From positions 1-41,113 of the forward strand of contig JBGVKG010000065.1 in the NCBI GenBank assembly GCA_045123575.1: a stretch of 41,113 nucleotides of DNA, written 5' to 3'. Origin of the DNA: SVEL01 sp045123575. Its GTDB lineage: Bacteria > Bacillota > Clostridia > Lachnospirales > Lachnospiraceae. Both the position numbers and the translations under genes were made by a program. The notes below the pieces were generated by a model, which saw only the letters and a program-made list of their open reading frames with translations, did not search any database and had not been told where the DNA came from. This document shows, piece after piece, positions 25,168 to 33,835 of this stretch; within the stretch, counting starts at the first letter, position 1, and each line of letters starts with the position of its first letter.

Positions 25168-26066
25168 GACCTATTACCTCCATTTTTCTCTACGATGTCC
25201 AAAAAGATTTCTTTTAATGTATAATCCTCTACCTTTAGATTCATAGGCTTATCCAACTGATATATACTGTCTATGCAGATGTCTATATGTTTTCTAGGCA
25301 CTTCTAGCACTACTTGCCTGTTATCTTCTATGAGCTTTTTTGCTCCCCACATAGATATTTTCTCATCTGTCAGCTTGTGATTTCCTGTATACTCAAAACT
25401 TACCTTTTTCGGATACGATTCTATCAGTTTCTTTATATCGCTATGAACAACTATCTTTCCCTTGTGCAGTACCGCTACAGCCTGACACAATGTCTCCATC
25501 TCCTCATAATCCTGTCCCGTGATAACAGCTGTCATACCATTGTCCCTTTGCATCTGTACTAGACATCTCTTAACCAACCCCCACGATACAGGATCAAGGC
25601 CTATAGTAGGCTCATCTAAAAATATGTATCTCGGTCTTTTTATAAGAGCTACAGCCACCGCTAAGCGATGACGTTGCCCCAAGGAATATGTACGCACCTT
25701 GCGTTTTAGTAATTCATCGGATAGCTCTAAACATTCTAATATGTCCTCTACGCCATCCCTATCCTTAAGATAGCCTTGGTCAAATATATCTATATTTTTT
25801 CTGCCAGTGAAGTCCATATATAACTTAGGTTCATCAAACACTACTGATACATCATTTCTTACCTTGTCCATCTTTTTATCATCATACAAGATCTCACCTT
25901 CGTTTAAAGCCAATATATCCAACGCACATTTGATGAAGGTTGTTTTTCCAGAACCATTTTTCCCTGCCAAAAACAAAAATTTATTTTCTACTTCCAAATT
26001 TATATTCTTCAAAACATTTTTACTTCCATAATGTTTACTAACATTTTTAAATGTCATCTTTGCCAT
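25164..26066 (-). CDS. ABC transporter ATP-binding protein
   Basis: This 300-aa ATPase has Walker A GKNGSGKTT, signature YSLGQRHRLAVAVAL (LSGGQ degenerate to LGQ), and Walker B RYIFLDEPTIGLDP. The C-terminal 80 residues form an extra domain as in drug/bacteriocin-type exporter ATPases. It is co-transcribed with the permease downstream (4-base overlap). No regulatory gene is attached. Confidence 0.92.
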   Translation of the reverse strand: MAKMTFKNVSKHYGSKNVLKNINLEVENKFLFLAGKNGSGKTTFIKCALDILALNEGEILYDDKKMDKVRNDVSVVFDEPKLYMDFTGRKNIDIFDQGYLKDRDGVEDILECLELSDELLKRKVRTYSLGQRHRLAVAVALIKRPRYIFLDEPTIGLDPVSWGLVKRCLVQMQRDNGMTAVITGQDYEEMETLCQAVAVLHKGKIVVHSDIKKLIESYPKKVSFEYTGNHKLTDEKISMWGAKKLIEDNRQVVLEVPRKHIDICIDSIYQLDKPMNLKVEDYTLKEIFLDIVEKNGGNRS

Positions 26067-26147
26067 AACTGCTTGTCCTTTCTTTAATACTAGTTACGCA
26101 ATATGTATATGACATAAATAATTATAAAATGACACTTTTCTTTCGAC

Positions 26148-26182
26148 AAAAAAACGGATTCGCCAGTGTGATGACGAATCCG
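26148..26182 (-). terminator. Terminator of the chemoreceptor gene
   Basis: On the minus strand CGGATTCG and CGAATCCG (complements of 26175-26182 and 26155-26162) form a stem followed by seven T. It lies just after the chemoreceptor stop and insulates the ABC operon. Confidence 0.9.
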
Positions 26183-26193
26183 CATATATACTT

Positions 26194-27657
26194 TTACTCG
26201 TTTGTCGCTGTAAGGAGCTTCTCAGCAAGCTTTCTAACCTGTCTTAACTCATGGTTTACTTTATCCATATTGTCAACCGCTGCGGCTGATACGTTAACAC
26301 CAGTCTCTGATGAAGCTGCGATTTCCTCACTAGCTGATGACAAGTCACTAATATTATCATTGATAACACCAGTAGCACTGATGATTTCCTTCATAAGCGA
26401 CTCTGTCTGCTTAATATTCACAAGAAGATTGTCTACCTCAACCTCGATAACATCGAACTTCTCCTTTGTTACCTCTATCATCTCGCCCTGCTTATCTATT
26501 GTTCCACTAGCCACATTGATAATCGCTGCTGTAGATTCTACATCCTGCACCAACTGTCCGATAATGTTTGTTATCTGATTAGCTGAATGACTTGTATCCT
26601 CTGAAAGCTTTCTTATCTCATCAGCAACTACTGCAAATCCCTTACCTACATCACCAGCTCTAGCTGCCTCTATAGATGCGTTAAGTGCCAATAAGTTTGT
26701 CTGTGATGCAATATTAAGAATAGCATTTATGATTTCATTTACTTCTGTAACTTTGTTCCAAAGCTTTGTAATAGCTTCAACAGTCGATGCATTTGACTTA
26801 TTAACAGAATCAGACTGTCCTTTCAACTCGCCTATAATCACTGCACCCTCTGTTACTATTGTCTTTACCTTATCTGAAGACTCTATCATACGGGCTGTTT
26901 CCTGCTCAGCCAAATCAACATTCTTCTGTATCTCACCACACATAACAGCCTCTTCCTGAACAGACTGCGCTGTACTAGATGCACTAGTGGCGATATCCTG
27001 CATACCAGAATCTGTCGCTTTAATAGCTTTCTCCAACTCTTCCATCTGTGTAGTTGCTTTATCAAATCTGCTGTTAATCTCAGATGCAACGCCTGCCATA
27101 ACTTCAGCAACCTCATTCTGCTTTTCAGCTTTTTCAGTAATGGTTGCCATATTTTCTTCGTTGTACTTAAGCAGAATACTTACAGCTCTAATAGCTCCGA
27201 TAACACTTAATACTGTTGCAAACCATACAAGTGCCAAAAACTCAACATCTGGCTTTCCGCCTAAAACCATACGAACTGTTCTTATAATAAGTCCAACACA
27301 TATAAACGAACTTCCCCATATTATCAAGCGCTTATTCATATATGAAATACATGATATAAGGATAATAAATCCATATACAAATGTGTAAATGTTGTTGTTT
27401 AACGCACATACAGTTACATAAACAATGGCACCCATACCAGCTATTATGATCATACCTTTTTTAGTATGTCGCATAGTTATGTAACATATTGTCGCCACTA
27501 TACCCGCTACGCCTGCTACTGCCATCTGTATAATGTGATTTAACTCCAAGCCTCTAGCCATTACCGCTACGACGATAGCTACTATAACCATTACACAGGT
27601 CAACAGAATAGTTGGATACGCTGCCCTACTGGATCTTTTGTATTGTTCTGGTGTCAT
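26194..27657 (-). CDS. Methyl-accepting chemotaxis protein
   Basis: This 487-aa receptor has six closely spaced hydrophobic segments in the first 165 residues and no sizable external ligand domain. A cytoplasmic coiled coil follows, with the signalling hairpin tip around GFAVVADEIRKLSEDTSHSANQI, the CheA/CheW contact region. No clear HAMP domain is visible between membrane region and coil. Such receptors sense membrane-related or intracellular cues. No che or flagellar genes are nearby. Ribosome site GGAGG precedes ATG at 27657. It implies a motile organism. Confidence 0.93.
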   Translation of the reverse strand: MTPEQYKRSSRAAYPTILLTCVMVIVAIVVAVMARGLELNHIIQMAVAGVAGIVATICYITMRHTKKGMIIIAGMGAIVYVTVCALNNNIYTFVYGFIILISCISYMNKRLIIWGSSFICVGLIIRTVRMVLGGKPDVEFLALVWFATVLSVIGAIRAVSILLKYNEENMATITEKAEKQNEVAEVMAGVASEINSRFDKATTQMEELEKAIKATDSGMQDIATSASSTAQSVQEEAVMCGEIQKNVDLAEQETARMIESSDKVKTIVTEGAVIIGELKGQSDSVNKSNASTVEAITKLWNKVTEVNEIINAILNIASQTNLLALNASIEAARAGDVGKGFAVVADEIRKLSEDTSHSANQITNIIGQLVQDVESTAAIINVASGTIDKQGEMIEVTKEKFDVIEVEVDNLLVNIKQTESLMKEIISATGVINDNISDLSSASEEIAASSETGVNVSAAAVDNMDKVNHELRQVRKLAEKLLTATNE

Positions 27658-27811
27658 AAGTAAAAGTCCTCCTTTTGTATTTCCGTTTAAACCGACAAAA
27701 TATCTATATTTCTAGTCATATCTATATATTCAGTTATCACGCATTAATCAATATATTTATTATATCATTATCTGAATATTTTTCAATAAAAGCATATAAT
27801 ATTTTTGAAAT

Positions 27812-28444
27812 TTATATACGCTTTTTGCAAATATCTGATAGACAACATTTTTCGCAATATGGTTTCGTTCTAGCCGTACATACAGCTCTGCCATGGTCAA
27901 CCATACGATGGCAGAAATCATTCCCTTCCTCTGGTGGAATAATCTTCCACAACGCCATCTCCACTTTCTTTGGTTCTGTGATGCCATCAACTAAGCCCAT
28001 ACGATTAACCAGTCTGATACAGTGAGTATCTGTAACAATAGCTGGCTTACCGTATATATCGCCCAAGATAAGATTTGCACTCTTCCTGCCTACACCTGGT
28101 AGTTTTAATAGCTCATCCATAGTATCAGGAACTTTTCCATCATACACATTATGTAGCATCTCCATACATGCCTTTATATCCTTAGCCTTACTTTTACTAA
28201 GCCCACAAGGCCTCACTATCGCCTCTATATCTTCCACAGAAGCCTCCGATAATGATTTTATATCTGGATAAACTCTATACAATTCTTCTACCACTACATT
28301 CACTCTGGCATCCGTACACTGTGCCGCTAGACGCACACTAACCAATAGTTTCCACGCCTGGTCATATGTAAGGGAACAGCCTGTATCTGGATATTCAATT
28401 TTCAAACGTTCTATAATCAGTAACGCCAAATCCTTCTTTCTCAT
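27812..28444 (-). CDS. nth: Endonuclease III
   Basis: Nth is a DNA glycosylase/AP lyase that removes oxidised pyrimidines in base excision repair. The helix-hairpin-helix is ELLKLPGVGRKSANLIL with the catalytic Lys in GRKSA, and the catalytic Asp is in VTDTHCIRLVNRMG. The C-terminal iron-sulfur ligands are CTARTKPYC-EKC-CLSDIC, that is C-x7-C-x2-C-x5-C; the first gap is one residue longer than the common C-x6. Length is 210 aa. It begins three bases after the Hpt gene and is probably co-transcribed. Confidence 0.95.
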   Translation of the reverse strand: MRKKDLALLIIERLKIEYPDTGCSLTYDQAWKLLVSVRLAAQCTDARVNVVVEELYRVYPDIKSLSEASVEDIEAIVRPCGLSKSKAKDIKACMEMLHNVYDGKVPDTMDELLKLPGVGRKSANLILGDIYGKPAIVTDTHCIRLVNRMGLVDGITEPKKVEMALWKIIPPEEGNDFCHRMVDHGRAVCTARTKPYCEKCCLSDICKKRI

Positions 28445-28447
28445 ATT

Positions 28448-28813
28448 TTATCCATTCCATGTAATATCTTGTATCATTGTTACAACTTTTCTATACTCTT
28501 CATCCACCGATGATAGCATAACTTGCACACCATCTAACTGACCTTCTCTAAGCTTGTCCACAAGGGGATTAAGCACTGTTAAAAATCTCTTCATAGACAG
28601 ATTGGCACAGACACCCTTAAGACTATGAGCACCTCTAAAAGCTTCCTCCACATCCCCTTTCTCTATACCTGCTACCATTCTTTCATAGCTTGCATCATCA
28701 GGAAATCTTTTAAAAAACCTTGATATAAGAGTCATATTCCCCATAAGTCTCTCCATCAAATCATTTACATCTATTCCTACACCTTCAAGCTTCTCTCTTA
28801 TTTCACTATTCAT
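28448..28813 (-). CDS. Hpt (histidine phosphotransfer) domain protein
   Basis: This 121-aa single-domain protein carries RGAHSLKGVCANLSM, the phospho-histidine motif of Hpt domains (H-S-L-K-G), within a four-helix pattern. Such proteins relay phosphate between hybrid kinases and response regulators. The frame is open ten codons further up, but ATG at 28813 has GAGG upstream and gives a start overlapping the preceding phosphoesterase stop by 8 bases. No kinase partner is encoded in the window, so it is an orphan phosphotransfer protein. Confidence 0.85.
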   Translation of the reverse strand: MNSEIREKLEGVGIDVNDLMERLMGNMTLISRFFKRFPDDASYERMVAGIEKGDVEEAFRGAHSLKGVCANLSMKRFLTVLNPLVDKLREGQLDGVQVMLSSVDEEYRKVVTMIQDITWNG

Positions 28814-29432
28814 TCTCCATTTCCTCTCTACGTTTCTTATCATTTTCTATCCATTCATCAAGCGATAGTGGCACATAATCAGAAAACATACAAAAGCAGT
28901 TAATCATATGACATGGTATATTTCTTGGTTCACCATCCCTACCTAATCTGATAGCCTCTCTAGTCTGTTTTTGGAAGCTGCTTATTAAATGTTCATCATA
29001 TGAATTGTGTACATGACCATACAACATATATGCCTTAGGCATACCTTCTTTATCTAATCTGTACTGGCCATTGTAGCACATTATAGGATAGTGGCTTAAC
29101 ACCACCTTGCGCTTATTATCCTTGACTTCCTCGTACGGCTTTATCCAACGTAATAACGTCCTATCGAATTTTCTGTCATTTAGAAATTTATCATGATTAC
29201 CTTCTATGAGATATTTAGCACCATTTAATCGCTGCAATATCTCATTTGTTTCTACGCCTTTTCCTACCGAGAAGTCTCCTAAGATAACCACATCATCACC
29301 ACGTCTAACCTTGCTATTCCATTGTTTTATCATATATTCATGCATTTCTTCCACATTTGCAAAACCTCTATTGTCCATTTGTTCATTGAGGCTATTGTGA
29401 TAAAAATGCAGGTCAGAGATATAGTATCTCAT
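28806..29432 (-). CDS. Calcineurin-like metallophosphoesterase
   Basis: This 208-aa protein has the phosphoesterase ligand series: SDLHFYH, GDFSVGKG, EGNHDKF, SHYPI and YGHVHNSY, all in order. Substrate is unknown; the YfcE/YkuE-like superfamily includes phosphodiesterases and nucleotidases. It is a paralogue of the gene at 38135-38674 (same DLHF-x-H, GNHD, HYP and GH[VI]H motifs and similar C-terminal MIN-x-[FY] ending). It is the first gene of a compact Hpt-nth group. Start ATG at 29432. Confidence 0.88.
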   Translation of the reverse strand: MRYYISDLHFYHNSLNEQMDNRGFANVEEMHEYMIKQWNSKVRRGDDVVILGDFSVGKGVETNEILQRLNGAKYLIEGNHDKFLNDRKFDRTLLRWIKPYEEVKDNKRKVVLSHYPIMCYNGQYRLDKEGMPKAYMLYGHVHNSYDEHLISSFQKQTREAIRLGRDGEPRNIPCHMINCFCMFSDYVPLSLDEWIENDKKRREEMENE

Positions 29433-29482
29433 AGAAACCTCCGCTTCTTCGATTCATAACTTTCAAAGGTAGGACAGCCACA

Positions 29483-30457
29483 CTAATTATGGTAATAAAA
29501 ATCTGCTTCCTTTTGAAGCTTATACGAAACTAGCTGATGTCCTTCCAAATTTTCCCTATGCATATCCACCGCCTTAATTCTGTGACTATCATAGGTCCTA
29601 TAATAATATATACCTTTTTCCGTATTACAGCAAGATGTATATATGCTTATCTCATACTGTCCCTCTCCCAAATGCACTAAACCACGATGTTGAGCCACTG
29701 ATGACAATATATGGAAGAACTGGCTAACACTTGCCTCTTCCTCCTCGCTGGATATAGAATTAAGCTTTGTAAATGCTACCTTTATAAATCTAGATGCTGA
29801 TGAAAGGTCACCTGGTAATCCCATAGCCCCCATTCCTCTACTATATGGTTTAAGTTCTACCTTTTCACTTATACGATTGACTACCTGCTCCCTAGACAGT
29901 CCCATATATCCAGCAAGATTATGCATATGAAAATCGAAAGGTGGATTATTGGTCAATACTCCCACAGGATTGTCGTGTACCTTTATGCCATCTATCATAG
30001 GTTCTACAACAATCGATTCGTCTCTGTCTGATATTATCCAATGCAGCGGTGATAAGCGTAACTCATCACTAAAATCAATATTAACCAAGCACAATCTGTC
30101 TATCAATTTTCTAGCGTCACTAATATTTTTGCATTGCGCCAATATCCAAGGAATAAACTCATAAGGCGATATGTTATCCTTATCATCACATGCCTGTCCA
30201 TAGTACGCATTGTCTGGGAAATTAAGACCTGCTATGCTTAATCCATGCTCGTTAGTTGCATCATAATATAGAGGATAATCATCCACTACATATGCCATAC
30301 CTATTAATGCATAATGATTCTTCATCTCTATACCATTTGTAAATCTAAATTCAAAATTTCTAGGTGTGATAGTCACTGTTTCCTTGTAGGAAAATTCATA
30401 ATCTAATGTTCTTCCAAAATAATGGTCTTTTGTTTTATAAGTGGCTGCTGTACACAT
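29483..30457 (-). CDS. Choloylglycine hydrolase family protein (bile salt hydrolase-like)
   Basis: This 324-aa Ntn-hydrolase begins M-C-T-A-A-T, so removing Met exposes the catalytic Cys2. Family residues are visible: Arg16 and Asp19 in FGRTLDYEF, Asn in NEHGLSIAGLNFPDNA, Asn in VLTNNPPFDFH, and the later Arg in the SSASRF region. Members cleave amides in conjugated bile acids or in penicillin V; sequence alone does not separate them. The NNP motif and gut-type genome context favour bile salt hydrolase. AGGAGATATT precedes the ATG. It is transcribed away from the sRNA/purC region. Confidence 0.88.
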   Translation of the reverse strand: MCTAATYKTKDHYFGRTLDYEFSYKETVTITPRNFEFRFTNGIEMKNHYALIGMAYVVDDYPLYYDATNEHGLSIAGLNFPDNAYYGQACDDKDNISPYEFIPWILAQCKNISDARKLIDRLCLVNIDFSDELRLSPLHWIISDRDESIVVEPMIDGIKVHDNPVGVLTNNPPFDFHMHNLAGYMGLSREQVVNRISEKVELKPYSRGMGAMGLPGDLSSASRFIKVAFTKLNSISSEEEEASVSQFFHILSSVAQHRGLVHLGEGQYEISIYTSCCNTEKGIYYYRTYDSHRIKAVDMHRENLEGHQLVSYKLQKEADFYYHN

Positions 30458-30590
30458 AATATCTCCTATCTCCTTCTTATCTAAATTTTATCATATCAAA
30501 TAACTCATATAATATTTCTATATTATAACAAAAATCTGTGAGTTTAAAATAAAAAACACACAGATTTCACACTTATTGTCCATATAAAGT

Positions 30591-30618
30591 AAAAAACAGT
30601 CAATGCCGAAGCTGACTG
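30591..30618 (-). terminator. Intrinsic terminator of the small RNA
   Basis: CAGTCA (complement of 30613-30618) pairs with TGACTG, with an inner GC-TTCG-GC tetraloop hairpin, and six T follow on the minus strand (30591-30596). Confidence 0.85.
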
Positions 30619-30760
30619 CTTTCCCTTTTTTGTTCCTTGACTTGCGTCAAAAGATTTCGACTGACTAGGTCGTAACTTTGAATGATTGCGTAAACTCACG
30701 AAGGAGTGAGGTTGTAGACTCTCTATTGCTTAACCAATTTATAACTTTAAAGTATCTACG
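30591..30760 (-). ncRNA. Candidate small structured RNA
   Basis: A consensus promoter (see 30767-30795) faces this 170-bp stretch, which ends in an intrinsic terminator and holds no open frame with a ribosome site. In RNA sense it contains several hairpins: GUAGA pairing with UCUAC near the 5' end, CUCAC-uccuuc-GUGAG, CGAC-cuaguca-GUCG, and UUGAC-GCAA-GUCAA with a GNRA tetraloop. It then ends with CAGUCA-GC-UUCG-GC-AU-UGACUG plus six U. Size resembles 6S RNA, but the long central bulge and paired ends of 6S were not recognised. I cannot assign it to a family. Confidence 0.65.
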
Positions 30761-30766
30761 TTTAGA

Positions 30767-30795
30767 ACTATATCACTTTAAAGCAATTCTGTCAA
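30767..30795 (-). promoter_or_regulatory. Consensus promoter of the small RNA
   Basis: On the minus strand TTGACA (complement of 30790-30795) and TATAGT (complement of 30767-30772) are 17 bp apart, one mismatch from full housekeeping consensus. Start of transcription would be near 30760. Confidence 0.85.
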
Positions 30796-30910
30796 TATTT
30801 TTTAGAAAATTATTATTTTATTACTATTTTTTCTTGCAATCTTTTTTCATTTGTAGTAATTTATTTCTGTGAGTTTTTATTCACTAATCTATATTAAAGA
30901 GGACAAAGCT

Positions 30911-31594
30911 ATGAAAAAGATCTATGAAGGAAAAACAAAGGACGTTTACAGCCTTGACAACGGCAATGTAATGCTTAAGTTCAAGGATGATTGCACAGGA
31001 AAAGATGGCGTTTTCGATCCAGGCGAGAACACTGTTGGATTAACTATCGAGGGTATCGGTAAGGCTAATCTTCAGTCATCTATCCACTACTTCGAGCTCT
31101 TAAAGGAAGCTGGCATCAAGACTCATTATGTTAGCGCTGACCTTGAGAATGCTACAATGGAAGTTCTTCCAGCTACAGTATTCGGTCACGGTCTTGAGGT
31201 TATCTGCCGTTTAGTTGCTACAGGAAGCTTCATCCGTAGATATGGCGAGTACATCGAGAACGGAACACCACTTGAGGGTGGCTACGTTGAGTGTACATTC
31301 AAGAATGACGCTCTTGGTGATCCACTTGTAACAGGCGAAGGTCTTGCTGCACTTGGTATTATGACACCTGCTATGTTCGAAAGCATGAAGGAGCAGACAT
31401 TAAAGATTACAAAGATTGTTGCTGACGACCTTAAGTCTATCGGTCTTGATCTTTGGGATATCAAGTTCGAGTTCGGTTACAACAACGACGAAGTTATCCT
31501 TATCGACGAGATCGCTTCTGGTAACATGAGAGTTTACAAGGACGGTCAGATCGTTGAGCCAGTAGAACTTACAAAGCTTATCAACAATAGATAA
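30911..31594 (+). CDS. purC: Phosphoribosylaminoimidazole-succinocarboxamide synthase
   Basis: PurC joins aspartate to CAIR to form SAICAR in purine synthesis. The N-terminal KKIYEGKTKDVYSLDNGNV is the ATP-binding motif, FKDDCTGKDGVFDPGENTVG is the loop typical of the clostridial subfamily, RLVATGSFIRRYGEYIENGT follows, and VILIDEIASGNMRVY is the C-terminal signature. Length is 227 aa. An in-frame start 14 codons upstream is possible, but ATG at 30911 has AGAGGA 9 bases before and gives the family N-terminus. It stands alone, ended by its own terminator; codon use is richer in C-ending codons than its neighbours, as expected for a highly expressed gene. Confidence 0.95.
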   Translation: MKKIYEGKTKDVYSLDNGNVMLKFKDDCTGKDGVFDPGENTVGLTIEGIGKANLQSSIHYFELLKEAGIKTHYVSADLENATMEVLPATVFGHGLEVICRLVATGSFIRRYGEYIENGTPLEGGYVECTFKNDALGDPLVTGEGLAALGIMTPAMFESMKEQTLKITKIVADDLKSIGLDLWDIKFEFGYNNDEVILIDEIASGNMRVYKDGQIVEPVELTKLINNR

Positions 31595-31615
31595 ATTTTA
31601 CAAGATTAAAACACG

Positions 31616-31647
31616 AGAAGAACTAGAGAAATCTAGTTCTTCTTTTT
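31616..31647 (+). terminator. Terminator of purC
   Basis: AGAAGAACTAGA (31616-31627) pairs perfectly with TCTAGTTCTTCT (31632-31643) around GAAA, followed by TTTT. Confidence 0.93.
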
Positions 31648-31680
31648 GTATTACACCACAATAATATATAAACTAATAAC

Positions 31681-31715
31681 AAAAAGAAGAACCTTTACCG
31701 AAGTAAAAGTTCCTC
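31681..31715 (-). terminator. Terminator of the zinc-ribbon membrane protein gene
   Basis: On the minus strand GAGGAACTTTTAC-TTCG-GTAAAGGTTCTTC forms a 13-bp stem with one G-U pair and a UUCG loop, followed by five T (31681-31685). Confidence 0.92.
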
Positions 31716-31740
31716 TCATTATATGTATTATATCAACATA

Positions 31741-33351
31741 TTAAGCTGCATCATCCTCTGACTCAGCTTCCTCTGTCTCAAATTCATCTGTTGTATCATC
31801 CTCTACTGGCTCATTTACAACTGGACGCTCTGAGAAATCTGGAAGTTCTGATGAAGATTCGAAATCATAATCATTCTCATAAGACTCTACAAGATCCTCA
31901 TACATCTCATATGGATCATCATATCCATCAAAATAGTTCCATGTTCCATCAATATTGAAGCTACCCTTCATATATGCATAAATATTATCAAGTATAAGAT
32001 CACCATTACCATCTATAATAAGATACTTAAGCTGTACTGGTAAGTATACTGTTGTTGGCTCAAAATCACCATCTGAACTTGTAAGAGTTGCAGTATAAAT
32101 CGCATACATATAGCAATTGTAATCATAATCATTCTTTGCAAAATATGAACCTATATACTTAATGTTAGATAATGATCCGTCATACTCAGATGAATACTCA
32201 TCCTGAATTTCTGCCTCAGCCTTCTCCTTCAAATCTGATAAGTTTGATGATGAAAGATCTGATAAACCTGTTACATACTTGCTAAGTCCTTCTACTGTAT
32301 AAGTCTTAGATGTGCTAGTAAACTTATAACCATAGTATGAACCTGTAGCATCTCCATTATATGGCTTAACTTCAATAGTAATAGTATCACCATTTGATAA
32401 GTCATACTTGTAATCATAATCAAAGTATACATTGTCATAGATGTCATCATCTGATGTCACCTTATAGCTAAAGCTTCCATCACCATTCATACCACTGAAT
32501 GTTACCTCAACACCTGCAAATATATCATAATCTGTAAGTGGATCTAATCCCTTGATTTCATACTCAAAAGACTCGTTCTTAAACTTTAACTTAGCGTCAT
32601 CAAGATAGTAGTCTGCATAGTATATTTCAATCTCAATCTTGTCGCCATTCTTATATGTACCTGAACCCGAAGTATCTACTACATCAAAATACATTGTATT
32701 GATAGTGTTGTATATCTCATCAGGTATATCGCTTCTCTTAAGCTTATCAACATTCTTCTTGCCCTTGTCCTTCATAATGTCCTTGAGCATCTTCTGCTTG
32801 TCTAAAGAATAGCTTACGATTCTACCAGAACCATCATAACCCTCTACCTCTATCTTTACATACTTGCTTAAGTCTACCTCTGTTTTTCTTGTTAATACAA
32901 GAACTATAGCTATAATAGCTATTGTAATAGCTAATACTGCACCACCTATTGAAAGACCAAGTATAAGTGGAAGATTTTTCTTCTTCTTAGGTGCTGGTGG
33001 CTGAGCTGCCATAGGATCTACTGGCTGCATCATAGGCTGTACTGGTGCCGCTGGCATCACTGGCTGTGCCTGCATTACTGGCTCTACTGCTGGAACTGGT
33101 TCTACCACTGGGGCCTGTGCAAATGGATCAAATGCTGGCGCTGCTGGCTGTACTGGCTCCACTACTGGAACTGGTTCTACCACTGGGGCCTGCTCCATCA
33201 CTGGGGCCTGTGCAAATGGATCAAATGCTGGTGCTGCCACTACTGGCTCTGATATTGGTGCCTGCTGCGCATCTGGCTGCTGTGCACCACAGTTTATACA
33301 GAACTTGCTTCCATCAGCAAGCTGTGTACCACAATTAATGCAAAATGACAT
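31741..33351 (-). CDS. Zinc-ribbon, membrane-anchored secreted-domain protein
   Basis: This 536-aa protein has no assigned function. The N-terminus is a zinc ribbon (CINCG at 4-8 and CINCG at 18-22). Residues about 30-122 are a Pro/Val/Ala-rich linker with repeats (APAFDPFAQAPV occurs at 40-51 and 71-82). Four Lys precede a single membrane segment (about 127-154). The remaining 380 residues are probably outside the cell and rich in Tyr, Asp and Ser, with repeated beta-rich units, and the C-terminus is strongly acidic. ATG at 33351 is chosen because GGAGG precedes it and the zinc ribbon starts directly after; the frame is open 20 codons upstream. The architecture is shared with other clostridial zinc-ribbon proteins of unknown role. 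Confidence 0.8.
   Translation of the reverse strand: MSFCINCGTQLADGSKFCINCGAQQPDAQQAPISEPVVAAPAFDPFAQAPVMEQAPVVEPVPVVEPVQPAAPAFDPFAQAPVVEPVPAVEPVMQAQPVMPAAPVQPMMQPVDPMAAQPPAPKKKKNLPLILGLSIGGAVLAITIAIIAIVLVLTRKTEVDLSKYVKIEVEGYDGSGRIVSYSLDKQKMLKDIMKDKGKKNVDKLKRSDIPDEIYNTINTMYFDVVDTSGSGTYKNGDKIEIEIYYADYYLDDAKLKFKNESFEYEIKGLDPLTDYDIFAGVEVTFSGMNGDGSFSYKVTSDDDIYDNVYFDYDYKYDLSNGDTITIEVKPYNGDATGSYYGYKFTSTSKTYTVEGLSKYVTGLSDLSSSNLSDLKEKAEAEIQDEYSSEYDGSLSNIKYIGSYFAKNDYDYNCYMYAIYTATLTSSDGDFEPTTVYLPVQLKYLIIDGNGDLILDNIYAYMKGSFNIDGTWNYFDGYDDPYEMYEDLVESYENDYDFESSSELPDFSERPVVNEPVEDDTTDEFETEEAESEDDAA
33086..33238. repeat. Internal repeats in the Pro/Ala-rich linker
   Basis: Near-identical segments containing CTGGTTCTACCACTGGGGCC and GCAAATGGATCAAATGCTGG recur two to three times in this stretch, encoding the repeated VVEPVP and AFDPFAQAP units. 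Close identity at DNA level suggests recent slippage or unequal exchange. Confidence 0.8.
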
Positions 33352-33429
33352 ATCATTGTCCTCCTTAGTATTGTTTACGTCCACTTTATCACTATAATAT
33401 GAAAAAATCAAGAAAATATTACTTTTCTA

Positions 33430-33744
33430 TTACAACTCTAACCACTGTTCAATCTCTTCCGGTGTCATAAATCCAAGATTCTGTTTCTTTAACTCTCCAC
33501 CCTCAAAGTATAACAATGTAGGTATACTAGCTACTCTGTACTTCTGAGCAAGTGTCATGTTATCGTCTACGTTTACCTTGCCCACCTTAAGCTTGTCTGC
33601 ATATTTCTCTGCTATGGCACTTATAACTGGCGCTATCATCTTGCATGGTCCACACCAGCTAGCCCAGAAATCAACAAGCACAGGCATGTCCGACTGCAAT
33701 ACCTCTTTCTCAAAATTAGCTGTTGTTAATGTAATCTCTGACAT
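33430..33744 (-). CDS. trxA: Thioredoxin
   Basis: This 104-aa thioredoxin has the redox motif WCGPCK (Cys31, Cys34), the cis-proline region ASIPTLLYF and the buried Asp in VDFWASW. It reduces protein disulfides in the cytoplasm. It lies 91 bp after a gene for a ferredoxin-thioredoxin-reductase-like protein on the same strand, suggesting a shared redox pathway. No NADPH-thioredoxin reductase is in the window. Confidence 0.96.
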   Translation of the reverse strand: MSEITLTTANFEKEVLQSDMPVLVDFWASWCGPCKMIAPVISAIAEKYADKLKVGKVNVDDNMTLAQKYRVASIPTLLYFEGGELKKQNLGFMTPEEIEQWLEL

Positions 33745-33835
33745 AGTTCCCTTCCTTTCTGATTATATGAAATCTTTTAAATAGATTCTAATCTATATGA
33801 ACAATTATGTTTCATAACAATTTATGCTATGACTA

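Noticed and set aside
27658..27720. Sigma-D (flagellar) promoter upstream of the chemoreceptor
   Set aside because: Only a poor match (TAGA, 14 bases, GTCGGT) to TAAA...GCCGATAA was found.
30458..30910. Purine or other known riboswitch in the purC leader
   Set aside because: No purine, PRPP or guanidine riboswitch core was recognised on the plus strand; the structured signal belongs to a minus-strand transcript.
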